NCBI GenBank assembly: GCA_034434515.1
Contig: DAOTZA010000084.1
Span: forward strand, 9,554 to 73,553
Source of the DNA: NAK19 sp034434515
Lineage (GTDB): Bacteria; Chloroflexota; Anaerolineae; Anaerolineales; UBA4823
Length of the DNA stretch: 64,000 bases
Direction: 5' to 3'
Shown here: piece by piece, positions 42,290-51,493 of the stretch
Position numbering within the stretch: position 1 is the stretch's first letter
Layout of the letters: each line of letters opens with the position of its first letter
Notes under the pieces: generated by a model
Seen by the model: the letters and a program-made list of their open reading frames with translations, nothing else
Database searches by the model: none
Told to the model about the DNA's origin: nothing
Translations under genes and position numbers: made by a program

Positions 42290-43084
42290 TCAAGATGGTG
42301 AACGTTCCTGTTCGACAAAACACTTTTGGATAAGCCAATCAACCAAGGCAGGCACAGTGCGGTTGAGCCAGATAACGGACTTCAGGTAGCCTGGCAGGAT
42401 CACACTTTGGCGTGGATGCTGGATTAGCTGAACCGTTGCTTCAGCGACCTTATTAGCAGTGAGACGCATCCAGCGCGGTGTTGTAATGCGGGTCTTCCGC
42501 TCAATCCCTGCCTTCTGGGCAAATTCAGTCTCAACTCCCCCTGGATAGACCCCCGAAACATGGATGCCATAATGGGCAACCTCCCTTCTAAGCGCCTCGG
42601 TAAAACCGTGTAAACCAAATTTGCTGGCTGCATAAACACTATAGGTTGGCGTGGCTATCCAGGCTGCAAGCGAAGCGATGTTAATAATGTGCCCGGCTCG
42701 ATTGGCAATCATGCCGGGTAGCAACTGTCTGGTGAGTTGAATCGGGGCGACCAGATTGACTTGAATTTGAGCTGCAATATCCATTTCACCATCCAATCTC
42801 TCCAACCAGTTCAACCGTCCAAAGCCGGCATTGTTGATCAAAACGTCAACCCGCCCAAAAAATTGCACAACGGTCTGGGCGACCATCTGCACTTGCTGCC
42901 ATTTTGCCAAATCGGCCTGAATGGATAAAACCCTGACCCCATAGGGTTCACACTCCTTGCGTAACGTTTCTAATCGCTCCAACCTGCGGGCAGTTATTGC
43001 CAAATCATAGCCCTGTTTGGCAGCCAGACGAGCAATCTCTGCTCCAATTCCTGACGAGGCTCCCGTAATTAGAAGTACCGTCAT
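42290..43084 (-). CDS. Short-chain dehydrogenase/reductase
   Basis: A 264-residue classical SDR. It has the nucleotide motif TGASSGIGAEIA, NNAGFGR after the fourth strand, the catalytic serine in NIASLAAW and the YSVYAASK (YxxxK) pair. Substrates in this broad class include lipids, sugars and ketones, and nothing here settles which. A hydrophobic/basic C-terminal part (about 215-264) may associate with membrane. It is convergent with the metal transporter gene, 16 bases apart. Confidence 0.87.
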   Translation of the reverse strand: MTVLLITGASSGIGAEIARLAAKQGYDLAITARRLERLETLRKECEPYGVRVLSIQADLAKWQQVQMVAQTVVQFFGRVDVLINNAGFGRLNWLERLDGEMDIAAQIQVNLVAPIQLTRQLLPGMIANRAGHIINIASLAAWIATPTYSVYAASKFGLHGFTEALRREVAHYGIHVSGVYPGGVETEFAQKAGIERKTRITTPRWMRLTANKVAEATVQLIQHPRQSVILPGYLKSVIWLNRTVPALVDWLIQKCFVEQERSPS

Positions 43085-43218
43085 GTTGAGTCACTCTCCA
43101 AATATAAATCGAGGTTTTTCCCATTATAAACGTCATCTATAACAATCTCAGCAGATCAAAGAGAATCCCCTCATGGTTGACAAGCCCCGGATACCTTTTT
43201 AAGGTTAAAATAATACCA

Positions 43219-43758
43219 ATGAACGCCATAGAGGAAACGGTATCATTTGCTGAGATCGTTTCTCCGTTTGCTGAGCAAATCCTTCAACACCTTCTCTATC
43301 AGAGCAATCGTAACGACTGCGCGCCCTTCACCATAGCTACCCTTGTTCATGCATTCACCGGCCAAAGGGTCAACCCCCTGGAACTTGCCCTAGAGATGAA
43401 CAAGCCGGTCTGGCGGGGTATTAGACCGGTAATTCGGCGCATTCCCAATTGGGCAACCTTCCCTTGGGGAATTGTGGATGTCCTGCGGCAGTTTGGTATC
43501 TCAGCCCGCTGGCGATTCTTGATTCAGGTAGAGGAAGTGGTTGAACATCTTCCCCATCCAATCCTTTATCTACCGATCCTGCTCTCCTGGCATCCACTAT
43601 GGGCGCATGTCATGACTCTGATTGCGTATCATCCTGCACGGGGATTTGGGTTTGCCAATACCCAATTGGAAGGGGCAAAGGTGGATTGGTTGGAGGAAAC
43701 TCGGTTTCTAAAATTATGGAATGCCACTTACCATTGCACAGTCATCGTCACGCCCTGA
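43219..43758 (+). CDS. C39-like cysteine peptidase-fold protein
   Basis: 179 residues from the ATG at 43219. The layout fits a papain-like C39 fold: a possible catalytic Cys in RNDCAPFTIAT (near residue 32), a His in WAHVMTLIAYHP (near 130) and an Asn/Asp-bearing strand in GFANTQ. No signal peptide or ABC domain is attached, so it is not a bacteriocin exporter. It may be an uncharacterised intracellular or secreted peptidase. I see no target peptide gene nearby. Confidence 0.55.
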   Translation: MNAIEETVSFAEIVSPFAEQILQHLLYQSNRNDCAPFTIATLVHAFTGQRVNPLELALEMNKPVWRGIRPVIRRIPNWATFPWGIVDVLRQFGISARWRFLIQVEEVVEHLPHPILYLPILLSWHPLWAHVMTLIAYHPARGFGFANTQLEGAKVDWLEETRFLKLWNATYHCTVIVTP

Positions 43759-43814
43759 AGGAATGGTTTGGCAATCGGTGTGGATAATTGAGCGGAAATC
43801 TGTGGAGGGAAAAA

Positions 43815-44978
43815 ATGGATTTTGAGCTAAACCCCGAACAACGAATGTGGAAAGAAGTTGTTCACGACTTTGTCGCCCGAGAGGTCAAGCCAAAGGCAAA
43901 GGAAGTGGATGAAAACAGCGAAGTGAACTGGACAGCAATTCACAAAATGAGCTCCCTGGGACTATTGGGTTTAAATGTCCCGGAAGCGTACGGCGGGGCT
44001 GGAGTCGATGCCATAAGTGCAGCTATCGCTATTGAAGAGTTAGGGTGGGGTTGTGGCAGCACTGCTCTCTCCATTGCAGCGCACAATGGATTAGGTTGCG
44101 CCCCTCTGGCTCTATTTGGCGCCGAGGAACTCAAGTTGACCTATCTACCCATTGTGACAAGTGGGCGCCGCCCGGATGGCAGCTCAAGCGGATTAGCTGC
44201 TCTGGCATTGACCGAGCCGGCGGCCGGATCTGATCTGCGCGGCATCAGTTGTCATGCTCATCTTGAAGGAGATCATTGGGTAATCAATGGAACAAAGATG
44301 TGGTGCACCAATGCCGGAATAGCAGAATATATTATTACCTTCGTGCGTCATGATACCGATCGAGCTCCGGATCAATTCAGTCTGATCCTGGTGCCCGGAA
44401 ACCAGACGGGTTTACACATTGATCCTCCCGAAAAAAAGATGGGGTTGAAAGGGTCGCCCACCCATGCAGTCACATATCATCAGGTGCGCGTACCACAAAA
44501 CCATTTGCTGGGAAAGCCGGGGGATGGCTTACGTCAGACCCTGCAGGTATTGGATGGCGGTCGCATTGGAATCGCCGCACTAGCCGTCGGGTTAGCCCAG
44601 GCAGCCTTCGAGGCAGCGCTTAACTATGCCAAAGAGCGAAAAGCCTTTGGGCAACCGATCGCCGAACAGGAGGCCATTCAGTGGATGTTAGCCGATGCCG
44701 CCACCGAAATCCACGCCGCCCGGATGATGGTGTATTACGCTGCCTGGTTGAAGGATCAAGGAAAGCGCTTCACAAAAGAGGCTGCCATGGCAAAGCTCTT
44801 TGCCAGCGAAATGGCAGAAAGGGTTTGTCGCAACGCCATCCAAATCCATGGCGGGTATGGCTACAGCCGGGAATATCCGGTTGAGCGCATCTACCGGGAT
44901 GCAAGGTTAATGACGATTGGGGAAGGAACCAGCGAAATCCAACGCCTGGTTATTGCCCGCCAACTGCTCAAGGCTTAA
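43815..44978 (+). CDS. Acyl-CoA dehydrogenase
   Basis: 387 residues from the ATG at 43815, chosen because GGAGGG lies just before it. FAD-dependent alpha,beta-dehydrogenation of acyl-CoA. Family motifs are visible: ALTEPAAGSD (FAD/substrate), a central TKMWCTNAG, KAFGQPIAEQEAIQ, and QIHGGYGYSREYPVERIYRD. The closing IGEGTSEIQ holds the glutamate that serves as catalytic base in short- and medium-chain members. No electron-transfer flavoprotein or thiolase genes are in view. Confidence 0.92.
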   Translation: MDFELNPEQRMWKEVVHDFVAREVKPKAKEVDENSEVNWTAIHKMSSLGLLGLNVPEAYGGAGVDAISAAIAIEELGWGCGSTALSIAAHNGLGCAPLALFGAEELKLTYLPIVTSGRRPDGSSSGLAALALTEPAAGSDLRGISCHAHLEGDHWVINGTKMWCTNAGIAEYIITFVRHDTDRAPDQFSLILVPGNQTGLHIDPPEKKMGLKGSPTHAVTYHQVRVPQNHLLGKPGDGLRQTLQVLDGGRIGIAALAVGLAQAAFEAALNYAKERKAFGQPIAEQEAIQWMLADAATEIHAARMMVYYAAWLKDQGKRFTKEAAMAKLFASEMAERVCRNAIQIHGGYGYSREYPVERIYRDARLMTIGEGTSEIQRLVIARQLLKA

Positions 44979-45107
44979 CCTCAAAGCTCAGAGAGCGGTT
45001 CATTTCAGGAGAACACGATCTGGAAATAACTCAAGTTGAAAATCTATAATATTGAAGAAATCTATCGGATGCGCAAGTTTTCCAACGCACCCAATTTTGA
45101 TCATCCT

Positions 45108-45707
45108 TCAATCACCGGCTGCTACTGCGGTATGGTAATCCAATACCTTCCAGGCTTGCGGCGGCCAATAGACAATCCAGGCTTTGCCAATAACGTTTTC
45201 GAACGGCACCATTCCCCAGCTATGGGAGTCTGAAGAGCGGTTGCGGTTATCTCCCAGCACAAACAAATAACCCTGCGGCACCGTATAGGTGCCCTCGTAA
45301 TCTGGTGGGGCGCTGATATATGGCTCAACCAAAGGTTGTTCGTTGACATAAACTACTCCTCCACTCACCCGCACCACATCACCGGGCAATCCAATCACTC
45401 GTTTGATATACGGCTCTCGTTGTGGATCGGGAGGGTATCGGAAGATAATGATGTCCCCTCGCGAAGGCTTGCCGAACTTATAGGCAAGTTTGTTGACAAT
45501 CACATAATTCCCTGCCTCTAAGGTAGGAAGCATACTGATCGACTCAACTCGAATGCGCGCTGATACAGCGTTGATCCCAAAGTAGAGCAATAAAGACAAA
45601 AGAATCGTCTCAATAATATCCAGCAAGGTGCGCTTAAGCTTTCCAGGCTGGTCTTGATCATCTTCTGGAGAAATATCTGGCACAATCTCAGAACGAAACT
45701 CTTCCAT
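45108..45707 (-). CDS. lepB: Signal peptidase I
   Basis: Cleaves signal peptides at the outer face of the membrane. The 199-residue protein has a cytosolic charged N-terminus, one membrane helix (about 32-50), the catalytic serine in ESISMLPT and the general-base lysine in YIKRVIGLPGD. The late GDNRNRSSDSHSWG is box E of the family. It is the last gene of the long minus-strand series from tpx, 30 bases after moaB. Confidence 0.93.
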   Translation of the reverse strand: MEEFRSEIVPDISPEDDQDQPGKLKRTLLDIIETILLSLLLYFGINAVSARIRVESISMLPTLEAGNYVIVNKLAYKFGKPSRGDIIIFRYPPDPQREPYIKRVIGLPGDVVRVSGGVVYVNEQPLVEPYISAPPDYEGTYTVPQGYLFVLGDNRNRSSDSHSWGMVPFENVIGKAWIVYWPPQAWKVLDYHTAVAAGD

Positions 45708-45737
45708 ACCGTTAGTTCAATTTCCTTTGCTATGATT

Positions 45738-46265
45738 TTATCTTAAGTTTTGAGAGGTATGACCCTGCTCGGCTGCTGCATCTTCCCGCAATAACTGGAC
45801 GGCATGAGGGATCACCGGTAAAGCAATCTCGAAACTCTGCACAGCTCCCTTTGGGCTTCCAGGTAAATTGATCACGAAAACCCGTTTGCGGATTCCAGCG
45901 ATGCCGCGCGAGAGCATCGCGTGAGGGGTAATTTTTAAGCTGGCTGAACGGATGGCTTCAGCAATGCCGGGCACCGGACGCTCGATGATCGCAGCAGTGG
46001 CTTCGGGAGTTACATCACGAGGCGCGCAGCCAGTTCCACCCGTGGTCAGGATTACATCCATTGCGTCCGTGTCACACCAATCCTTTAAAATCTTTTCGAT
46101 AGCTTTTTGTTCATCAGCTACGACCCTGTATTGGACAACTTTTCCGCCGTATTCCTCAATAGCTTTTTTTAAAGCCGGACCACTGACATCTTCCCTTTCC
46201 CCTCTAGCCGAACGATCCGATACGGTAAGAATGGCAAAACGGATCTCACTCAAGATTTTTACCAT
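45738..46265 (-). CDS. moaB: Molybdenum cofactor biosynthesis protein MogA/MoaB
   Basis: Adenylates molybdopterin before molybdenum insertion. The 175-residue protein has the family motif TTGGTGCAPRDVTPEA and the late NLPGSPKGAVQ loop. The last 15 residues are a polar tail. The first 20 bases overlap the end of the GNAT gene, so translation is likely coupled. No other moa, moe or molybdoenzyme gene is in the window. Confidence 0.9.
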   Translation of the reverse strand: MVKILSEIRFAILTVSDRSARGEREDVSGPALKKAIEEYGGKVVQYRVVADEQKAIEKILKDWCDTDAMDVILTTGGTGCAPRDVTPEATAAIIERPVPGIAEAIRSASLKITPHAMLSRGIAGIRKRVFVINLPGSPKGAVQSFEIALPVIPHAVQLLREDAAAEQGHTSQNLR

Positions 46266-46680
46266 AGGTCAGTATCTCCATGCGTTGCCAGCCGCGTTTT
46301 TCATAGAATTGCTGAGCCATTTGATTTTCAGGGGTCACCAAGAGGTATGCCCGCCGGCAGCCAATGGCTTTAAGACGCTTTTCTAATTCCCCCATTAATG
46401 CGGTTGCAATGCCGCGCTTCCGTTCTGCTTGATCAACAGCTAAATGATATATCAGGCCTCGCCGACCGTCAAATCCTCCCATCACCGCCCCAATCAAACG
46501 ACCTTCTTTTTCGGCAACCAGAAACAATTGCGGGTCGCGTTCCATTTTCTTGGCAATCTCAGCAAATGTATCGGAAACCCCAAGATGAACCCCTTCACCG
46601 GCATTGCTCCATAGTTCTATCACCGCCTGGTAATCGGCTGGAAATTCAAAGGTACGAATTGTGAATTCAGCCTCACTCAT
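46246..46680 (-). CDS. GNAT family N-acetyltransferase
   Basis: A 144-residue acetyltransferase. The acetyl-CoA loop (QAERKRGIATALMGELEKRL) and the preceding YHLAVD strand are clear; the closing AQQFYEKRGWQ is typical. The form is close to RimI-like and YpeA-like enzymes, but the acceptor (protein N-terminus, antibiotic or metabolite) cannot be told. Its ATG overlaps the stop of the PHP/AlbA gene (ATGAGTGA). Confidence 0.85.
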   Translation of the reverse strand: MSEAEFTIRTFEFPADYQAVIELWSNAGEGVHLGVSDTFAEIAKKMERDPQLFLVAEKEGRLIGAVMGGFDGRRGLIYHLAVDQAERKRGIATALMGELEKRLKAIGCRRAYLLVTPENQMAQQFYEKRGWQRMEILTYGKNLE

Positions 46681-48427
46681 CTTCTTGCCCTACCAACCTC
46701 CGCCATTTGCCATGAAGTCCATCGTCGGTCACACCGAAAAACCAGCGAAAGCCCTCTGCAGAGCGGCATACCAGATCATAGCGATGTTGACCACGCTTTC
46801 CTCGTTTTGCCAGCAAGCCCAAATTACCCATCCAATGAATCTCATTTGGGTCTTTTGGCAATTTGGAATACATTTCAATGGCATACTGCCACAGCCGCCG
46901 GGCGGATCTTGAGGTGACATTGCGAACCATATTCCCATTTCTCAGGTCTCGCAAGGTGTAAACGCGTTGTCCGCCGCGCTCGCTCATCGAAACAACTTCC
47001 ACTCCTGTTCGAGGGGGTGCTTCCTCTTCGCCAGATGGCTCATATGGCAGCAATCCCTCTCCACTTTGGTCAGATGGTTCGGTCACTTTAGGAGTTATGG
47101 AAGGGGCTAACTGCAAACTTCGCTTGACCAGGTTTACGATTTCATCGCGCACTGCCAGCCCTGTCTCCCCCTCAAAACGGACATAAATTTTATTCTCGTC
47201 AAGGGCGTACGGCGGCTCATCGCCGCGGGGCACGAACACCCGCACAATTTTCTTATTGCCACTTTCCATCGTGTCCAGAGTAAATTGTAGCGGAGGATTG
47301 ATGCGCTTGCTAATTTCGCGCTCTAAAATCTGCATTACCGCTTCGCTATCCGCCACGCCGGCGATAGGTTTACGGATGTCACGCCCCACTCCAAGATAGA
47401 GTGTGCCGCCATTGGTATTGGCAAAAGCACATACATCTGCCAGGATGCTATTGAGTTTTCCTCCCCGGGTCTCAAAGGTTTCATAAAAGTCTTGAATGAT
47501 ATTTGGACCTTCCTCCTGCAAACTGCGGATCAGGTCATAGGGTGGTTCTTCAGTCACCCGGCGCGGGCGGGTGCGCGTGAAATCCTTGCTTTCAAAGAGT
47601 TCTTTAAGAGCTTCAAAGCTGACTTCCGGGATAAGAACTTCGGTTGGTCGGTCACCCACGCCCAGATGCTTTTTTTTCTGAGGGTCGATTGTCAAACGAT
47701 GAGCATCTGATCCCTGGATGCAATGCATCCGTCTGGGATATTCGGGTTTACTGCCGTTAAAGAAGGCTGCCGTAGAATTGCGGCTCTTATTTTCCAAATC
47801 GGTCACTTCTAAGGCGTGTAGATTTTCATCCTGGGTATAAGCGATTTTTGTTTGCCCACCCAGGGGAAATCCACGCATTGCCACGCCATTGCTCGAGTTG
47901 GCATGGGCGGCAATCACAATTCCACCCGCCTGGCGAATCAAACGATAAGCGGTTAATACATCCGCGGTCGCCCCTACGGTCGCCGAGCCAGTATCAAGTT
48001 GATCCGATGGAATGCGCAGATCCAGCAGTAAATGTTCTATCTCTCGACTGGATTTTTGAGGTGAGAAAATAGCCAAAATATGAAAACCAAATGTAGCGGT
48101 GAACTCAAAGCCAGGCAGAATGAGTATCCTGTCCTTCAAACGTCGATACTCATTCAGACGCTCTTTTTCTTCGGGCAGCAACCGATTTAACCGTTCCAGC
48201 AGTTCTAACTGCTCAATCTCTTCTTCCAAGCGGCGATAACCGGCAACGGTGTTATGATCTGTGAAAGCAATGATATCCAGTCCACGCGCTTCAGCCCGTT
48301 GAAGGATATCCAAAAAAGTGACTTCCATTTGTTGATAATCACTGGAAGCCGGGGTATGAATATGCAAATCAATTGTGCGCCACTGCATGGTGGCGGGAAA
48401 ACGTTTTTTGACCACGAATTTATTCAC
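46673..48427 (-). CDS. PHP phosphoesterase fused to an AlbA_2/Schlafen-like domain and a novel C-terminal region
   Basis: 584 residues from a GTG that overlaps the receiver gene's stop (GTGAATAA); an ATG at 48385 is the alternative. Residues about 18-290 form a PHP-type metal-dependent phosphoesterase, with DLHIHTPASSDY, FTDHNTVAG, IAAHANSSNG and QGSDAHRL carrying the metal ligands. Residues about 325-455 form an AlbA_2-like domain: ANTNGGTLYLGVG and the following strand pattern, as in Schlafen-type and transcriptional regulators. The last ~110 residues have no family I know, but include a WRLW-type aromatic-basic segment suited to nucleic acid binding. Its reaction and substrate are unknown. 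PHP domains act on DNA ends, nucleotides or histidinol phosphate. Confidence 0.8.
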   Translation of the reverse strand: MNKFVVKKRFPATMQWRTIDLHIHTPASSDYQQMEVTFLDILQRAEARGLDIIAFTDHNTVAGYRRLEEEIEQLELLERLNRLLPEEKERLNEYRRLKDRILILPGFEFTATFGFHILAIFSPQKSSREIEHLLLDLRIPSDQLDTGSATVGATADVLTAYRLIRQAGGIVIAAHANSSNGVAMRGFPLGGQTKIAYTQDENLHALEVTDLENKSRNSTAAFFNGSKPEYPRRMHCIQGSDAHRLTIDPQKKKHLGVGDRPTEVLIPEVSFEALKELFESKDFTRTRPRRVTEEPPYDLIRSLQEEGPNIIQDFYETFETRGGKLNSILADVCAFANTNGGTLYLGVGRDIRKPIAGVADSEAVMQILEREISKRINPPLQFTLDTMESGNKKIVRVFVPRGDEPPYALDENKIYVRFEGETGLAVRDEIVNLVKRSLQLAPSITPKVTEPSDQSGEGLLPYEPSGEEEAPPRTGVEVVSMSERGGQRVYTLRDLRNGNMVRNVTSRSARRLWQYAIEMYSKLPKDPNEIHWMGNLGLLAKRGKRGQHRYDLVCRSAEGFRWFFGVTDDGLHGKWRRLVGQEDE

Positions 48428-48788
48428 TTCCTAATAAATGATGGACTTTCCTCAATAATTCATCGGGCATAAAGGGCTTCATTAAGAAGTCATCCGCGCC
48501 TACATTGATACTTTCGGATTCTAAAGGCATACCCGATGACATTAGCACTCGAATCGCCTCTCTTTTCGAACGCAATTTCCGCACGAAGGTGAAAGTATCT
48601 CGACCATGAATATTGACGTCAAGAAAGACTAAGTCAGGCTTCTGTTCGATCAATTGACTCAAAACGGTGTCTTCGGGCTCGATCGAACCCAAAGACACCA
48701 CCTGGTAACCTTCCATGCGCAACAGTTCTCCCAACAAAGTGCGCATTGCTTCGTCATCTTCAATCAGGACTACTTTGGGCGACGACAT
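48420..48788 (-). CDS. Stand-alone receiver-domain response regulator
   Basis: 122 residues from the ATG at 48786-48788, which overlaps the lon 3' end by 29 bases. The receiver is complete: IEDDEA acidic pair, the Asp of LVFLDVNIHG, the Ser of VLMSSG and the Lys of MKPFMP. There is no output domain. Its coding position, overlapping both lon and the PHP/AlbA gene, suggests it regulates one of those proteins by contact. Confidence 0.88.
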   Translation of the reverse strand: MSSPKVVLIEDDEAMRTLLGELLRMEGYQVVSLGSIEPEDTVLSQLIEQKPDLVFLDVNIHGRDTFTFVRKLRSKREAIRVLMSSGMPLESESINVGADDFLMKPFMPDELLRKVHHLLGSE

Positions 48789-51438
48789 GTTCTTTGGTTT
48801 CCTTTCCCTTGCGCGAGGTTCGCCTTGTCTTTGGCCGGCTTTCTTTTCCATTGCTGCTTGGCTCCTGCTTTTGTTCAACAATCGGCAGGTCCAAAGCTGC
48901 TTTCAGGACATCGTCAACGGTATCAACAAAGATAAATTGGATCGTTTCCCGCACTTCTTCGGGTAAATCTTCTAAATCCGGTTTGTTTTTCGAAGGTAAA
49001 ATCACCGTCCTTAGGCACGAACGATGAGCAGCCAATACTTTTTCCTTGATACCTCCAACGGGCAGGACTTGACCACGCAGGGTGATTTCGCCGGTCATGG
49101 CAAGGTCAGGACGCACAGGTCTATGCGTCAGAAGGGAAACCAAAGCAGTTGCGATGGTGACTCCCGCCGAAGGGCCATCTTTCGGTTGTGCTCCAGAAGG
49201 AATGTGCAGGTGAAGATCAATCTTTTCGAAAATTTTCGGATCAATGCCATAATCCTGAGCCCGTGAGCGAACGAAAGATAAAGCAGCCCGGGCCGATTCT
49301 TGCATCACATTACCCAAGGAGCCTGTTAATTGAAAGCCTTTAGAGCCAGGCATGGAGGTAGCTTCGATAAACAAGATGTCGCCTCCTACCGGAGTCCAGG
49401 CCAAGCCGGTGGCAACGCCTGGAATCGAAGTCCGTTCGGCGATCTCCTCTGTGTCAAAATACTTCTCTCGTCCCAAAAACTCCTTAACTCGTTCGGCAGT
49501 AACTTCAACAGAAGTTTCTTTTCCTTCAGAAATACGGGTAACCACCTTGCGGCAAACTGCCCCAATCTCGCGCTCTAAATTGCGCACCCCGGCTTCGCGA
49601 GTGTAGGAGCGAATGATCTTTTCCAGAGCATCATCGGTAAAGGAAATCTCTTCCGGTCGCAAGCCGTTTTCTTTGATCTGGCGTGGGATTAAGTAATGGC
49701 GGGCAATGGCAATCTTTTCTTTATCGGTGTATCCGGAAAGCTGAATGACCTCCATCCGATCGCGTAAGGGGCCTGGGATGGTTTCCAGGGTGTTGGCAGT
49801 AGTGATAAAGAGGACCTGAGAGAGGTCAAAAGGCACTTCCAGATAGTGATCGCGGAATTCATAATTCTGTTCCGGATCCAACACTTCCAGCAGGGCAGAA
49901 GCCGGGTCTCCATGAAAGTCAAACACTAGCTTATCTACCTCATCCAGCATAAAGACCGGATTACGCGATTCAACCCGGCGTAAGGCTTGAATAATCCTTC
50001 CGGGCATGGCGCCGATATAGGTCCTCCGATGGCCGCGAATTTCTGCTTCATCGCGCATCCCGCCTAAGGAAATGCGTACAAACTTACGTCCCATCGCCCG
50101 TGCGATCGAACGACCCAGCGAGGTTTTCCCGACTCCAGGAGGTCCAACAAAGCACAAAATTGCACCCTCCCGCACGCGGCGGATTTCATCTTTTTCTGTG
50201 CTCTCCGTTCTATCCTCACCTTCACGGTCGCTCTCTTCTCCTGCTCGTTCCAGACGGCGTTTGCGTACTGCCAGATACTCTAAGATGCGTTCTTTGATGT
50301 CCTCCAACCCATAGTGATCTTGATCAAGCACCTGACGAGCATGGGCAATATCCAGATTATCCTCGGTGGTTATAGACCATGGCAAACTGACCAGCCAATC
50401 CAGATAGGTTCGAATCACGCCATATTCGGCTGCTGCGGTTGGCAAGCGCGCCAAACGGTCCAGTTCGCGACGGGCTTGTTTTTCTGCCTCTTCAGGCATT
50501 TTAGCCGCTTCGATTTTCTGCCGAAACTCCTCTACCTCCTGCTGCTGTTCATCAGCTTCGCCAAGTTCTTTCTGGATCGCCTTTAATTGTTCACGCAAGA
50601 AGTACTCCCGCTGCACTTTTTCAATCTCAGAGCGGGCTTCATTTTGAATCTTTTGTCCAATCTCCAAAACCTCGATTTCCCGCGCCAAGATACCCACCAG
50701 TTTGTGCAACTTTTGTGAGACGGAATCGAGCTCCAAGATAGCTTCTGCATCACTCAAATCCATGCGTTGGAAATTGGCTATGGTGTAAACGATTTGGAGG
50801 GGGTCTTCCAGCGAAAGAACAGCCGCCACTAGCTCGCGCGGAATCGAGGGAATCATCTCGGCAATGTGTTCAAACTGGGAACGAGCATTGCGCGCTAAGG
50901 CTTCGATTTCGGTACCTTCTTCGACGGTCTCGGGGCGAAGCTCAATGCGCGCTTTTAAGTAGGGCTCTTCCTGGACGTATTCCGATGTACGGAAGCGCGA
51001 AATACCCTGCACAACAAGACGAATAGTTCCATCTGGAGCGCGGAATAATCGATGCACAATGGCAGCAGTTCCATATTCATATAAATCCGGAGGATTCGGT
51101 TGTTCCAGTTCCGGATTTTTCGATGCCACCAAGCCAATCATGCGCTGTTCAGAGGTGACAACATCATCCACCAGACGAATCGAGCGGGGCTGCCCGATCG
51201 TCAACGGGACAACAGTTTGCGGATAAACCACCAACCCTCTGAGGGGTAAAATTGGCAGGATTTCGGGAATATCTCCTTCGGGTTTGGTTTCCCCATTTAA
51301 TGGCGTCGCAGAAGATGATTCACTTTTCTCGGTGTTTTCAGAGCTCGGCGGCAAAATCACTTCGTTGAAGAGGATTTCATCGCCGTCGAAATAGCCAAGC
51401 AATTCCATCATATCGGTCAACCAACGTGTTGCAGACAT
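48760..51438 (-). CDS. lon: ATP-dependent protease La (Lon)
   Basis: A cytosolic AAA+ serine protease for misfolded and short-lived proteins. The 892-residue protein has the Lon N-terminal domain (about 60-260), the central helical region, Walker A (GPPGVGKTSL), Walker B (MLDEVDKL) and the C-terminal protease domain with the catalytic Ser in KDGPSAGVT and the Lys of GGIKEKVLAAH. Two unusual points: an extra acidic/basic insert between the helical region and Walker A, and a ~40-residue Lys/Arg-rich tail. AAAGGAAC precedes the ATG. Confidence 0.94.
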   Translation of the reverse strand: MSATRWLTDMMELLGYFDGDEILFNEVILPPSSENTEKSESSSATPLNGETKPEGDIPEILPILPLRGLVVYPQTVVPLTIGQPRSIRLVDDVVTSEQRMIGLVASKNPELEQPNPPDLYEYGTAAIVHRLFRAPDGTIRLVVQGISRFRTSEYVQEEPYLKARIELRPETVEEGTEIEALARNARSQFEHIAEMIPSIPRELVAAVLSLEDPLQIVYTIANFQRMDLSDAEAILELDSVSQKLHKLVGILAREIEVLEIGQKIQNEARSEIEKVQREYFLREQLKAIQKELGEADEQQQEVEEFRQKIEAAKMPEEAEKQARRELDRLARLPTAAAEYGVIRTYLDWLVSLPWSITTEDNLDIAHARQVLDQDHYGLEDIKERILEYLAVRKRRLERAGEESDREGEDRTESTEKDEIRRVREGAILCFVGPPGVGKTSLGRSIARAMGRKFVRISLGGMRDEAEIRGHRRTYIGAMPGRIIQALRRVESRNPVFMLDEVDKLVFDFHGDPASALLEVLDPEQNYEFRDHYLEVPFDLSQVLFITTANTLETIPGPLRDRMEVIQLSGYTDKEKIAIARHYLIPRQIKENGLRPEEISFTDDALEKIIRSYTREAGVRNLEREIGAVCRKVVTRISEGKETSVEVTAERVKEFLGREKYFDTEEIAERTSIPGVATGLAWTPVGGDILFIEATSMPGSKGFQLTGSLGNVMQESARAALSFVRSRAQDYGIDPKIFEKIDLHLHIPSGAQPKDGPSAGVTIATALVSLLTHRPVRPDLAMTGEITLRGQVLPVGGIKEKVLAAHRSCLRTVILPSKNKPDLEDLPEEVRETIQFIFVDTVDDVLKAALDLPIVEQKQEPSSNGKESRPKTRRTSRKGKETKEHVVAQSSPD

Positions 51439-51493
51439 GTGTTCCTTTTCGAATTTTCAACCCCAAACAAACGGCTCCGAACGAGAATGGTTC

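Noticed and set aside
48789..48881. Longer N-terminus for the receiver gene after lon
   Set aside because: The extra residues are read from the lon tail in another frame and are very basic; the ATG at 48788 begins the receiver fold directly.
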